Part shown: piece by piece, positions 54,245-63,768 of the stretch
Layout of the letters: each line of letters begins with the position of its first letter
Position numbering within the stretch: position 1 is the stretch's first letter
Source: Maridesulfovibrio ferrireducens
GTDB taxonomy: Bacteria > Desulfobacterota > Desulfovibrionia > Desulfovibrionales > Desulfovibrionaceae
DNA length: 64,000 nt
Direction of reading: 5' to 3'
NCBI RefSeq assembly: GCF_900101105.1
Contig: NZ_FNGA01000002.1
Location: 624,479-688,478, forward strand
Program-made: the position numbers and the translations under genes
The notes under the pieces: model-generated
Told to the model about the DNA's origin: nothing
Databases searched by the model: none
The model's input: the letters and a program-made list of their open reading frames with translations, nothing else

Positions 54245-54644
54245 ACGCAAAACAACATTACTATCACCTTTTTAGTAGTTTTAACCTTCTTTTTTTTACA
54301 ATATCGAAAGATAACGTTCTTATTTTAATCAATAGTTAATTTTTCTATAAATACCCGCCTAATAGATAGCCATCACCAATAGTTAAACCGCACACTAATC
54401 ATCAGCATTAACAGCTAGTTAGCAGTCTTAATACTGCTTGTTTTGACATTCATAACAGTCACTGCACGTATATTTAGAATAAAACAAGCCCACTTTCCTG
54501 CCATCATAAGAGTCTGTAATAATAGTAAATAAATATAAATGTCACTTTTTTTTCAAAAATGTCTTTTTAAAAACATATATTTACGATAATTTTCAGCATT
54601 CAGTGATGATTTTAGTGTTTTTATACAAATTTCAGGAGGAAAGA
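54245..54644. other. AT-rich leader region before livJ
   Basis: About 400 bases, extremely AT-rich, with no convincing ORF. It should contain the livJ promoter and operators. The frame that opens at 54603 is only the in-frame extension of livJ. Confidence 0.4.
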
Positions 54645-55826
54645 ATGAGTAAAATGATTTTAAGAACTGTTATGGCTGTCATGGTGATGTCCCTTGCGTT
54701 CGTCATGCTGACAGGTTGTTCTAAAGAAGAAGAGAAAATTAAAATCGGCTTTAACATCCCCCTTACAGGAGATATTCCTAAAGTTGGTGAAGCTTCCAGA
54801 AATGCGGCTGAAATGCTCAAGGAAGATATCAACAGTCAGGGTGGCCTTGAAGTCGGCGGCAAAAAAATTCCTCTCGAATTTTATTATGAAGACAACGAAT
54901 CCAAAGCCGAATCAGCTGTTAACGTGGCTTTGAAGCTTATCGAACAGAACGGAGTTGTTGCAATCATAGGTCCTAACTCCTCCAAGCAGGCTGTTCCTGC
55001 CGGCGGAACCTGTAACGACAACCGCACTCCTATGGTTTCTCCATGGTCCACCAACCCTGACACCACCAAAAACCGCCCTTGGGTTTTCCGCGCAGCATTC
55101 CTTGATCCTTTCCAGGGCCCTGTTGCTGTAAACTTCGCTGCTAAGCAGTTCAATGCTAAAACAGCTGCGGTTCTCTTTGATATTTCCAACGACTATTCAA
55201 AAGGTCTTGCTGAAATCTTCAAAGATATATGGGAAAAGAAAAACGGTGCAGACTCCGTTGTTGCTTTTGTCTCTCACGGTACAAAAGATCAGGACTTCTC
55301 AGCTCAGTTGACCAAAATCATCAACTCCAAACCTGATTTCATCTTTGTTCCAGATAACTACAATCAGGTCGCTCTGATCATTAAACAGGCTCACGACCTA
55401 GGTTGGACCGGTCCTTTCATGGGTTCTGACGCATGGGGCTCATCTGAACTCATGACTCTTTGCGGCAAAGACTGCATAGGCCAGTTCTTCTCCACTCACT
55501 ACGCCGCAGCAGGCGCAAAGGGCGCGACTAAAGAATTCATCGACCGCTACAGTGCAAAATTCGGTGAAACTCCTGATGACGTAGCAGCTCTCACTTGGGA
55601 CGCAACACGTCTCGTTCTTCAGGCAATTCAGGATGCAGGTTCCTTCAACTCTGACGTTAAAGCAGAACGCAAAGCTATCCGCGATGCTCTCAGCAGCGTA
55701 AAAGAATTCGCAGGAATCACAGGCTCCATGAAGTTCGACGAACAGGGTGATCCTATCAAATGTGCGGTTGTTGTTCGCATCGATGAAAACGGTCAGTTCG
55801 TATTCGCTGAATCCGTCTGCCCATAA
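54645..55826 (+). CDS. livJ: Branched-chain amino acid ABC transporter, substrate-binding lipoprotein
   Basis: About 393 residues. From the ATG at 54645 (AGGAGG six bases upstream) the signal peptide ends in lipobox L-T-G-C (Cys25), so it is a lipid-anchored binding protein. The Leu/Ile/Val-binding fold shows IKIGFNIPLTGDIPKVGEASRN, VAIIGPNSSKQAVPAG and FIFVPDNYNQVALIIKQA. It feeds amino acids to LivHM-GF encoded just downstream. A terminator separates it from livH, which is typical for over-expression of the binding protein. Exact ligand specificity is not visible. Confidence 0.93.
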   Translation: MSKMILRTVMAVMVMSLAFVMLTGCSKEEEKIKIGFNIPLTGDIPKVGEASRNAAEMLKEDINSQGGLEVGGKKIPLEFYYEDNESKAESAVNVALKLIEQNGVVAIIGPNSSKQAVPAGGTCNDNRTPMVSPWSTNPDTTKNRPWVFRAAFLDPFQGPVAVNFAAKQFNAKTAAVLFDISNDYSKGLAEIFKDIWEKKNGADSVVAFVSHGTKDQDFSAQLTKIINSKPDFIFVPDNYNQVALIIKQAHDLGWTGPFMGSDAWGSSELMTLCGKDCIGQFFSTHYAAAGAKGATKEFIDRYSAKFGETPDDVAALTWDATRLVLQAIQDAGSFNSDVKAERKAIRDALSSVKEFAGITGSMKFDEQGDPIKCAVVVRIDENGQFVFAESVCP

Positions 55827-55837
55827 AGTTAAGCCTT

Positions 55838-55885
55838 AAAAATCAAACGGCAGAAGGGAATAATCTTCTGTCGTTTGATTTTTTT
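55838..55885 (+). terminator. Terminator/attenuator between livJ and livH
   Basis: A long hairpin, AAAATCAAACG...CGTTTGATTTT outside and GCAGAAG/CTTCTG inside, ending in a T-run. It probably lowers expression of the permease genes relative to livJ. Confidence 0.85.
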
Positions 55886-56033
55886 CAGAATATTCCTCGA
55901 CGAACCATGCCGTTTCAGTATAAGTACAGTTTCGCAACTAATGCTCCCGTTTGAAGCTCCTGCTTAATACGGTGTGTTTTTAATCAAAAAGTTCACCGAC
56001 CGAGCTTTTAAATAAGAAGAGGAATGACCGACT

Positions 56034-56942
56034 GTGGATATCCTCATCCAGAACCTGCTTAATGCGTTGCAATGGGGAAGTTTTTACGCCCTGATTGCTC
56101 TCGGATACACACTTGTTTACGGTGTCCTGCTCCTCATCAACTTTGCCCACGGTGATGTTTTCATGGTGGGAGCGTACGTAGCATTTTTCGTAGCAACTTT
56201 TTTTCTGGGAATTGTCGACCTCAGCCCAGGGCTCACTCTAGCTTTAACTGTACCGCTGACCATGCTTTTAACAGCAGGTGTCGGTGTTACACTTGAGCGT
56301 GTTGCCTATCGCCCTCTTCGCAGAAAAGGGGCACATAGACTATATGTGGTAATCACCGCTTTGATGTGTGGTCTGATGCTTGAGAACAGCAACCTAGCTC
56401 TACTTGGAGCAAGCCGTAAAAAATTCCCTGAACTATTGGACAAGGTGATTTACACATGGGGCAATGTTTCTGTCACTAACCTAAAACTTATCGTAATTTT
56501 AACCGCTATCGCAGTATTTATCCTTCTTGAGTTCATTGTTACCCGCACCAAAATCGGGATGGCAATGCGCGGAATTTCATATGATAAGTTCGCAATCCCG
56601 CTCATGGGTATTCCCATCGATAACGTAATCGTTTTCACCTTTGTTCTTGGATCAGGAATGGCAGGTTTGGCAGGACTTCTATTTGCCATGTCTTATCCAA
56701 TTCTCGAACCGTACATGGGTGCTCTTATCGGTTGGAAAGCATTTATTGCTGCCGTGGTCGGAGGAATCGGAGATATTCGCGGAGCGTTTTTGGGGGGATT
56801 CTTACTTGGATTTATCGAAGTAGGTGTTGTAGCTCTTTTCCCTTCCACTTACAGAGACCTTTTCGCATTCTCAATTCTACTGATGATTCTCTGGATAAAA
56901 CCAACGGGAATCTTCGGTGTTGCCAAGACAACCAAGATTTAG
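56034..56942 (+). CDS. livH: Branched-chain amino acid ABC transporter permease LivH
   Basis: 302 residues with eight or so helices. The N-terminus LLNALQWGSFYALIALGYTLVYGVLLLINFAHGDVFMVGAY is highly typical of LivH. The cytoplasmic EAA-like loop and AVVGGIGDIRGAFLGGFLLGF follow. It starts at the GTG at 56034; AGAGGA lies 11 bases upstream, a rather long spacing. livM follows after 18 bases. Confidence 0.94.
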   Translation: MDILIQNLLNALQWGSFYALIALGYTLVYGVLLLINFAHGDVFMVGAYVAFFVATFFLGIVDLSPGLTLALTVPLTMLLTAGVGVTLERVAYRPLRRKGAHRLYVVITALMCGLMLENSNLALLGASRKKFPELLDKVIYTWGNVSVTNLKLIVILTAIAVFILLEFIVTRTKIGMAMRGISYDKFAIPLMGIPIDNVIVFTFVLGSGMAGLAGLLFAMSYPILEPYMGALIGWKAFIAAVVGGIGDIRGAFLGGFLLGFIEVGVVALFPSTYRDLFAFSILLMILWIKPTGIFGVAKTTKI

Positions 56943-56960
56943 AGTATTGGAATAGAAATA

Positions 56961-58037
56961 ATGCAAAAGTACAGTTTCAATTTCGGAATATGGGGAATGG
57001 CCCTCATCATAATTGCTCTTTCCCAATTCGGAGCACTGGACCTTTATATTCAGTCGGTGATTATGTTCATCGGTATCAATATAATACTGTCCTCCAGTCT
57101 TAACGTGGTTAACGGATACATGGGTGAATTCTCCTGTGGGCATGCTGGATTCATGTGTGTAGGCGCATACGTTTCCTCCATCCTCAGTGTTATATTCTTT
57201 TCCCAGAATGCAATCTTCGGAGCACCTATTCTGCCTCCGGAATTTGCTATTATCGGTTTCCCGATCGTTGTAATCATTTCAGGACTCGTAGCAGGTGTTA
57301 CAGGCCTGATTGTTGCGATTCCATCGTTTAAGACACGCGGTGACTACCTTGCTATCATTACAATTGCGGCTAACTACATGGTTATTTCCGCAATCGAAAA
57401 CGTCGATGTAATCGGTGGTTCTCGCGGGTTCATGGGGATGAAACGGGTAGTCAATGCCATGACTGACGTTATAGATCTTCCGTGGATGATGATTTGGGTT
57501 ATTCTGGGAACTTACATGAGTATCTGGATGATTCGCAGATTTGTTTCTTCAACCTACGGAAAAGGCATTATGGCTGTATCCCAGGATGAAGTTGCAGCTG
57601 AAATCATGAGTGTTAACACCAACAAGATGAAAATGGCAGCATTCATGCTTTCATCCGGTCTTGCCGGTATAGCAGGCGCTCTTTTTGCTCATGTTCTTGG
57701 ATACGTTAACCCGCAATCTTTCAATATTATGAAATCAACTGAGTGTCTGGTTATGGTATATCTCGGTGGAATGGGGTCCCTCGGCGGATCTGTTCTTTCT
57801 GCGATTCTCTTTACCGTAATGCTTGAACTGCTAAGATTCATCATTCCGGCAATCGATACCGGCCTGCACATTATAAATGTTCTTCCAGACTCATACCACT
57901 TAAGTCAGGTATGGAAGTGGGTATTAATCCCGCTGACTCTGATTCTGCTCATGCAGTTCAGGCCGGAAGGACTTATGGGTAACAAAGAACTGCCCAAGCT
58001 GTTCCCGGGGCTGAAAAAATTCTACAAATTTAAGTAG
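56961..58037 (+). CDS. livM: Branched-chain amino acid ABC transporter permease LivM
   Basis: 358 residues, about ten helices. Landmarks are NVVNGYMGEFSCGHAGFMCVGAYVSSIL, FKTRGDYLAIITIA, SQDEVAAEIMSVNTNKMKMAAFMLSSGLAGIAGALFAH and YLGGMGSLGGSVLSA. It pairs with LivH to form the transmembrane pathway. Confidence 0.94.
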   Translation: MQKYSFNFGIWGMALIIIALSQFGALDLYIQSVIMFIGINIILSSSLNVVNGYMGEFSCGHAGFMCVGAYVSSILSVIFFSQNAIFGAPILPPEFAIIGFPIVVIISGLVAGVTGLIVAIPSFKTRGDYLAIITIAANYMVISAIENVDVIGGSRGFMGMKRVVNAMTDVIDLPWMMIWVILGTYMSIWMIRRFVSSTYGKGIMAVSQDEVAAEIMSVNTNKMKMAAFMLSSGLAGIAGALFAHVLGYVNPQSFNIMKSTECLVMVYLGGMGSLGGSVLSAILFTVMLELLRFIIPAIDTGLHIINVLPDSYHLSQVWKWVLIPLTLILLMQFRPEGLMGNKELPKLFPGLKKFYKFK

Positions 58038-58070
58038 ATAATTTCATACACCCCGCGAAACGGAGATTAT

Positions 58071-58838
58071 ATGTCACTTTTAAGTATAAATGGACTCACA
58101 CAAAGATTCGGAGGGCTGCAAGCCGTATCCGATTTTAATATCGAGCTTGAAGAAGGTTCACTGACCAGCCTTATCGGTCCTAACGGTGCAGGCAAAACAA
58201 CCATTTTCAACCTTATCTCAGGCTTTTATCAGCCGACTGAAGGCGTTATCACCTTCAACGGAACACCGACGAGCAAGATGAAACCTCATCAGGTAACATC
58301 ACTTGGCGTTGCCCGTACGTTTCAGAATATCCGCCTCTGGCACGATATGACAGTAATGGATAACATCCGCATCGCTCAGCATTACCGCATGGGTTATGGT
58401 GTTTTTGACGCCATTATGCGGACCAAAAATTACTACCTCAGGGAAAAAGAAATCGAGAGAATTTCAACTGAACTCCTCGAATTTATGGACCTTAGAGAGT
58501 ATGCAGAAGAACTCCCGACCAACCTCCCCTACGGACTGCAACGCAGGGTTGAGATTGCACGGGCAATGTCCATTCAGCCTTCACTGCTGCTTCTTGATGA
58601 ACCGGCGGCGGGACTCAACTCCTCCGACGTTGATGGACTGATTACATTGATTAAATGGATTCACAACGAATTCGACATTACTATACTGATGATTGAACAT
58701 CAGATGAAGGTTGTTATGTCCCTCTGTTCATGGATAAAATGTATTGATTTCGGTACAACCATTGACGAAGGAACCCCCGAACACATTCAGTCCAGCTCGA
58801 CTGTAATTAAAGCATATCTGGGAGATGATTCAATTTGA
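58071..58838 (+). CDS. livG: Branched-chain amino acid ABC transporter ATPase LivG
   Basis: 255 residues. Walker A is GPNGAGKTT. The LivG-type insertion is KNYYLREKEIERIS, the signature motif is degenerate (NLPYGLQRRVEIARAM), and Walker B is LLLLDEPAAGLN. The H-loop is in MIEHQMKVV. CGGAGA precedes the ATG. Its stop overlaps the livF start. Confidence 0.95.
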   Translation: MSLLSINGLTQRFGGLQAVSDFNIELEEGSLTSLIGPNGAGKTTIFNLISGFYQPTEGVITFNGTPTSKMKPHQVTSLGVARTFQNIRLWHDMTVMDNIRIAQHYRMGYGVFDAIMRTKNYYLREKEIERISTELLEFMDLREYAEELPTNLPYGLQRRVEIARAMSIQPSLLLLDEPAAGLNSSDVDGLITLIKWIHNEFDITILMIEHQMKVVMSLCSWIKCIDFGTTIDEGTPEHIQSSSTVIKAYLGDDSI

Positions 58839-59569
58839 ATACTCTACTTGAAGTCAAAGATCTCCGCGTTAAATACGGTAACATTGAGGCGCTTCACGGC
58901 ATCTCTTTTAATGTTAACGAAGGTGAAATTGTTACTCTTATCGGCGCGAACGGTGCGGGTAAGACAACCACACTGCTATCAGTAAGCCGCCTTCCACCGC
59001 CGGAAGCGCCAAAAGTAATCAGTGGTGAAATTTCATGGAAAGGAAAATCCATACTGGATGTCCCTCCTCATAATATCATCTCGGATCTGCATATAGCGCT
59101 GGTTCCCGAGGGACGGCATATTTTCGGCAACCTTACAGTTGAAGAAAATCTTAAGCTCGCGACATATGCACGCAAGGACTCCGCAAAAGACATTGCCGGA
59201 GATTACGACAGAGTTTTTGCCCTGTTTCCACGCCTTGCTGAACGCAGAAAACAGCGCAGTGAATCTCTTTCCGGCGGCGAACAGCAAATGCTGGCAGTCG
59301 GCCGGGCCTTGATGTCTAAATGTACATTCATCATGCTCGACGAGCCTTCAATGGGCCTTGCTCCGCTTCTTATGTATGACATGTTCCGCACCCTTAAGAT
59401 GCTCAATCAGGAAGGACTTACCATCTTGCTCATTGAGCAAAACGCTCACCTTGCGCTTAAATTTGCGCACAGAGGATATGTTCTCGATACAGGTGAAATT
59501 GTCGCTCAAGGCAGTTCCGCAGAGTTGATGGAAAATCCTGAAGTGAAAAAAGCTTACTTAGGCGGCTAA
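58835..59569 (+). CDS. livF: Branched-chain amino acid ABC transporter ATPase LivF
   Basis: 244 residues. Walker A is GANGAGKTTT, the signature motif is LSGGEQQMLAVGRALM, Walker B is FIMLDEPSMGLAP, and the H-loop-type residue is Gln in LLIEQNAH, normal for LivF. It starts at TTG 58835, overlapping the livG stop (TTGA), with GGAG nine bases upstream. It is the last gene of the operon. Confidence 0.95.
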   Translation: MNTLLEVKDLRVKYGNIEALHGISFNVNEGEIVTLIGANGAGKTTTLLSVSRLPPPEAPKVISGEISWKGKSILDVPPHNIISDLHIALVPEGRHIFGNLTVEENLKLATYARKDSAKDIAGDYDRVFALFPRLAERRKQRSESLSGGEQQMLAVGRALMSKCTFIMLDEPSMGLAPLLMYDMFRTLKMLNQEGLTILLIEQNAHLALKFAHRGYVLDTGEIVAQGSSAELMENPEVKKAYLGG

Positions 59570-59589
59570 ACCAAACCATTCATAAAAGT

Positions 59590-59623
59590 AAAAGGGTCGG
59601 AGATTATCTCCGACCCTTTTTTT
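59590..59623. terminator. Bidirectional terminator between livF and the TRIC gene
   Basis: Stem AAGGGTCGGAGAT/ATCTCCGACCCTT flanked by A- and T-runs, between convergent genes; its right end touches the stop of the TRIC-family gene. Confidence 0.92.
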
Positions 59624-60278
59624 ATTTCTTGCGTCCGCCAACTTTGACTAATTCTCCGGGCGGTCCAAGTTGAATATCATAAATTATCGCAGCCCCTCTG
59701 ATAAGCAACGTTCCTAAAAATCCGACAGCCATCGCTATTTCCGGAAGCACAGATAATTTTACCAACCCCACATTTATAAAAGCTCCTGCCAAAGCAGCCA
59801 CTGCGTAAAGTTCACCGCATAAAATCATAGGCCGTGTGTCAGTCAGAACATCACGGATAACACCACCACCGGTCGCGGTCATTACGCCCATAAAGACGGC
59901 TACTTCCCACGGCACACCCCATTGCATGGCAACACTGCTTCCGGTAACAGTGAACGCGCTAAGGCCCAAAGCATCAAACCATGTGGTAGCGTTATACCTG
60001 TTTGAAATGCGGAATACCCAGAAATAGGTACAGAGCGCTGCGGTAATGCAAAGTAACAACTCCAGAGAATCCCTTGTCCACCAAACAGGACGGCCAAGCA
60101 AAAGATCACGAAGTGTACCTCCGCCTAGTCCTGTAACGACTCCGACAAGTACATAACCGACAATGTCCATCTTACGTTTCCCGGCGGCAAGCGCTCCACT
60201 GACAGAAAAAACGACATCACCGAAATACATAAAGCCGTGGATCACGCTTTGAATCATCTCTCCGTTGACAACTGACAT
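59622..60278 (-). CDS. TRIC-family (UPF0126/YadS-like) membrane channel
   Basis: About 218 residues with two homologous three-helix repeats, each containing a glycine-rich motif: TGLGGGTLRDLLLG and TATGGGVIRDVLT. These are the hallmarks of the trimeric intracellular cation channel family, of which prokaryotic members conduct K+. A seventh helix precedes the basic tail. The ATG at 60278 has AAGGAA upstream; the longer frame from 60314 has nothing comparable. Confidence 0.92.
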   Translation of the reverse strand: MSVVNGEMIQSVIHGFMYFGDVVFSVSGALAAGKRKMDIVGYVLVGVVTGLGGGTLRDLLLGRPVWWTRDSLELLLCITAALCTYFWVFRISNRYNATTWFDALGLSAFTVTGSSVAMQWGVPWEVAVFMGVMTATGGGVIRDVLTDTRPMILCGELYAVAALAGAFINVGLVKLSVLPEIAMAVGFLGTLLIRGAAIIYDIQLGPPGELVKVGGRKK

Positions 60279-60566
60279 TAAAATTCCTTTTAAAATATAA
60301 TTATCCAGAAACAATCATTCTGAAATGCTTACTTTAAATCGCAACTAAAATCTTTTCAGTAACAAAAACGAACGGATCGGATATTAATTACCGGACAGAT
60401 TGTAAAGCTATATATTCACTCATATTGCATTAAATTAAATATGCAGCAATAAACAGAGACTATTCCACTGCGAATTGTACAAATACAATACTTGCCTGTA
60501 CGGCTCTCAACTGCTAAAAAGGCTCCCTCCTTAACGGGATAAAATCTACATACATCGAGATAAAAT

Positions 60567-61436
60567 ATGACTTCATCAAGAGCATCCACAGCATACCTTA
60601 CAGTTTCATGTAAGGACAGACCGGGCATCGTTGCCGCTGTTTCCGGCTTCCTTTTCTCTAAAAATGCAAACATAATCCACTCCGATCAACACTCAAGTGA
60701 CCCCGTAGGCGGACGCTTTTTCTTGAGAATGCAATTCCACATGAAGGGATTGGATGGATGTTTTGAAGAGTTTAAAGAAGAATTTTCCGCTACTGTCGCC
60801 CAGAAATTTGATATGGACTGGACCCTTACCCCTGCATGGATTAAGAAAAAAACAGCCATTCTAGTTTCTAAATTCGACCACGCGATGATGGATCTCCTTT
60901 GGCGTGCAAAACGCGGAGAACTTTTCACAGATATCACAATGGTGATAAGCAATCACCCGGACCTGCGCGAAGCGGTTGAATCATTCGGGGTTACTTTCCA
61001 CCATGTCCCTGTCGATAAAAACAAAAAAGAAGAATCTGAAAATAGAATCTTAGAACTTCTTGATGGCAAAGTGGATTTGATTATCCTCGCCCGCTATATG
61101 CAGATTCTTACTTCCAAACTGATTGAATCTTATCCCGGTAGAATAATTAATATTCACCATTCCTTTTTACCTGCGTTTGTCGGAGCTGATCCTTATCGCC
61201 GCGCCGGTGAAAGAGGTGTTAAACTGATCGGAGCCACCGCTCATTACGTGACCGAGGAACTTGATCAAGGCCCGATTATTGAACAGGATGTTATCCGCGT
61301 TTCACACAGACACGATATTGAAGAATTAAAAATTCTGGGTCGCGATATTGAACGGCAGGTTCTAAGCCGCGCTGTAAAATGGCACCTGTCTGAAAGAGTT
61401 CTTATAGATGGAAATAAAACGGTTGTGTTCATTTAG
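60567..61436 (+). CDS. purU: Formyltetrahydrofolate deformylase
   Basis: 289 residues. The N-terminal ACT domain is YLTVSCKDRPGIVAAVSGFLFSKNANI. The C-terminal formyl-transferase domain has the catalytic Asn/His/Asp set in INIHHSFLPAF and DQGPIIEQDV. It hydrolyses 10-formyl-THF to formate and THF, balancing one-carbon pools and supplying formate for purine synthesis. The ribosome binding site is weak (CGAGA). It ends at a terminator shared with the convergent gene. Confidence 0.94.
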   Translation: MTSSRASTAYLTVSCKDRPGIVAAVSGFLFSKNANIIHSDQHSSDPVGGRFFLRMQFHMKGLDGCFEEFKEEFSATVAQKFDMDWTLTPAWIKKKTAILVSKFDHAMMDLLWRAKRGELFTDITMVISNHPDLREAVESFGVTFHHVPVDKNKKEESENRILELLDGKVDLIILARYMQILTSKLIESYPGRIINIHHSFLPAFVGADPYRRAGERGVKLIGATAHYVTEELDQGPIIEQDVIRVSHRHDIEELKILGRDIERQVLSRAVKWHLSERVLIDGNKTVVFI

Positions 61437-61483
61437 ATATATCAGCAATTATTCAACACAAGCCTGCTACTTTTCATAAGCAT

Positions 61484-61527
61484 AAAAAAAACTCTCCTTG
61501 CGATTCAATCACAAGGAGAGTTTTTTA
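61484..61527. terminator. Bidirectional terminator between purU and the next gene
   Basis: Stem AAACTCTCCTTG/CAAGGAGAGTTT with a loop of about ten bases and flanking A- and T-runs, between convergent genes. Confidence 0.9.
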
Positions 61528-61556
61528 TTTATTAACTATGACGGTAGTAACTTAGT

Positions 61557-63140
61557 TTATTGACCTACCGGAGCTTTCAGTTTTTTAAGAATCTGCTCTT
61601 CTGACTGAGCTCCGATTCCGAATTTTATAAGAAGTTCATTCAGCTTGCCGCGTATATCTTTAGTGACTTTAGCGATAGCCTGAAGACTGATAAGCACCAA
61701 AATCTCCGTCTTAAAATCACCTTTTTCATATAACTTGAGAATGGCAGTGATCAGATCTCTGTCAAGAGCCAGCAATTGCATTTCGCCAAGCAGCTCTTTA
61801 GCACTTTTCTGCTTAAATATGAGCCAGTTTTCATTGCTGGAATCCCGCAGCCAGAGTCTGGACTTTCTAATCTTAGTCATACCAATAGCATCAAGATCCG
61901 CAATATCTTTAGCGCAGGCTCTCCGTCGCTTCAGAACTCTAAAGAGAAGTTTACTTTCTTCTCCTCTTATTTTCTTCTTAATCAATGCAGAAAATTTCAT
62001 TTCCGTCAGGTAAAAGAAAAGACGATCCAAAGATTCCACTTCAAACTTACGCAGAAAGCCCTCGATAATTTTCTCATCTTGGGCTGTAAAATTTCTTAAC
62101 GCTATAAAAAAATCTCTAACAACAATATCAAGAGTCATACTGACTCCAATAGCGCATGCACCTATTTGATCTTGAGAAAATTGAACTTTACGCGCTAATT
62201 CTTCCTCTTTTTCATTATGATCCTCGCCGTTCAAACCTTCCTGTATCTGCCCCATGGCTTCTTTAACTTCATTACTGAATTGAGTGGTGGCAGGATCAAT
62301 ACATACTATACGGGCAATATGCTCAATGTTTTCATTGGTCATCCCTTCGCACCGGATAAAAACGCCCCCTTCCAGAAGAGACCTATAAGTCATCTTTAAC
62401 ACTTCAACAGATTCAGGGTCTGAGGAAACCTGCTCAAATGAATTTTGAATTCTGGTTTTATCGATCCCTGGAGATTTAGAAGCAAATCGACCGGTAACAT
62501 CATCAAAAAGAAACCTGAGAATAAGGTAACTTTTATCACGTGTCAGCGTATATTTATCATTAGCAATCATATCAACCAGAGAGGAATCAACCTCCTGAGT
62601 TATGAATTGCGTAATCAATTCCTGCCAAAATTCAGTACCCATCTCAAACTGTTCAAGCAATGCATTATATCGTTTGAGGGCAGGCTCTCCGAAATGTCTG
62701 AGAGTAACTTCCTCAAAATTATCAGAGACCAGACAGGAGGCATAAACAACTCCCTGCACAGTCTTTATCAGTAATGTTTCAGCATTAACTATTTTAGACA
62801 GAATCAAATCAAGAGAATTCTTGTCTTTACCATCTTTCAGCTTACCGTAACGGCCAAGCATAAGAATAAATTCACTTAGAGTCTTCTTAACAAACTCATG
62901 GGAGGGTAAATCGAGAGATCTATGACATAACAAAGCTATAATTCCGCTCTGCTGTTTTTCAAGAAGCGGGAATTCGTTGATACGATTATTATTAAACTTG
63001 ATAAACTCCAGGAAAACTTCTCTTTCAAGAACTTCTCTTAACGTACTGCGTTCTTTGAGTTTTCCGAGTATTTTCAGATAAAATTCTATCCGTTTATCTT
63101 TATCTGGCACCTGAGAGTTATCCTGATTAGCAACGCTCAT
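61557..63140 (-). CDS. Large helical protein of unknown function
   Basis: 527 residues, no signal peptide or membrane segment. Almost entirely alpha-helical and charged, with no recognised motif. Phrases such as RIEFYLKILGKLKERSTLREVLEREVFLEF and VLKRRRACAKDIADLDAIGMTKIRKSRLWLRD show no catalytic signature I know. It is monocistronic and convergent with purU. Length and composition suggest a scaffold or a regulatory protein; function unknown. Confidence 0.72.
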   Translation of the reverse strand: MSVANQDNSQVPDKDKRIEFYLKILGKLKERSTLREVLEREVFLEFIKFNNNRINEFPLLEKQQSGIIALLCHRSLDLPSHEFVKKTLSEFILMLGRYGKLKDGKDKNSLDLILSKIVNAETLLIKTVQGVVYASCLVSDNFEEVTLRHFGEPALKRYNALLEQFEMGTEFWQELITQFITQEVDSSLVDMIANDKYTLTRDKSYLILRFLFDDVTGRFASKSPGIDKTRIQNSFEQVSSDPESVEVLKMTYRSLLEGGVFIRCEGMTNENIEHIARIVCIDPATTQFSNEVKEAMGQIQEGLNGEDHNEKEEELARKVQFSQDQIGACAIGVSMTLDIVVRDFFIALRNFTAQDEKIIEGFLRKFEVESLDRLFFYLTEMKFSALIKKKIRGEESKLLFRVLKRRRACAKDIADLDAIGMTKIRKSRLWLRDSSNENWLIFKQKSAKELLGEMQLLALDRDLITAILKLYEKGDFKTEILVLISLQAIAKVTKDIRGKLNELLIKFGIGAQSEEQILKKLKAPVGQ

Positions 63141-63462
63141 GAATTCTCCATTACTTATTTCAACTTATTTGCATGAAAATGTCTCAAAATCAGCACATTA
63201 GTCAAGAGATTTACCCTTTATCAGCTCTTTACAAGTGCTAAATGCAATAATATTAGCAAAAAAACATCCCGCTGATATTATATCAGTTAGTTAAAACGTC
63301 TTCTTTGGAGTAAACATTGCATTTTTTCATATTTCATTCAATTATCAGAGGATATCTCAGCACATAACCGCAACTCTGGTAATATTCTTGCAAATATCAA
63401 TCGCGGGTATATATTATTGACACTGTCTTGATAAATTTAACAGTAAACACGGACGCGACTGA
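63141..63462. other. Intergenic region between divergent genes
   Basis: About 320 bases, AT-rich, holding the promoters of the helical protein and the zinc-ribbon protein. A TTGACA at 63417-63422 may be a -35 for the latter. No gene is supported. Confidence 0.4.
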
Positions 63463-63768
63463 ATGATCACCTGCACCAGATGTGGAAAAAAAAATGAAGA
63501 TAACTCCCAAACCTGTAGACAATGCGGGCATAAGCTGCAGTCAGGTTTTGCGCGATTTAACGGGTCATCATTATCCTCTAAAAAAAATAGAGATAGCTTT
63601 AATATCTCATTCGAAAATTCAGACATTTATGCCAAGCATGGCGAAGCATGGATTTATGCCCTTTTTCTTTTGGCAGCTGTCGTTTTTTTCACCTACCAGC
63701 AGGTTTACTGGCCCTTGTATATACTTACTCCGTTAGTTGCTATTCTGGCTTGGGTTCGGAAGATTTAA
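63463..63768 (+). CDS. Zinc-ribbon membrane protein
   Basis: 101 residues. An N-terminal zinc ribbon with ligands Cys4, Cys7, Cys18 and Cys21 (CTRCGKKNEDNSQTCRQCGHK) is followed by a polar linker and two hydrophobic helices close together (about 64-97). No partner is visible. Its last 29 bases overlap the end of the convergent gene at the window edge. Confidence 0.75.
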   Translation: MITCTRCGKKNEDNSQTCRQCGHKLQSGFARFNGSSLSSKKNRDSFNISFENSDIYAKHGEAWIYALFLLAAVVFFTYQQVYWPLYILTPLVAILAWVRKI

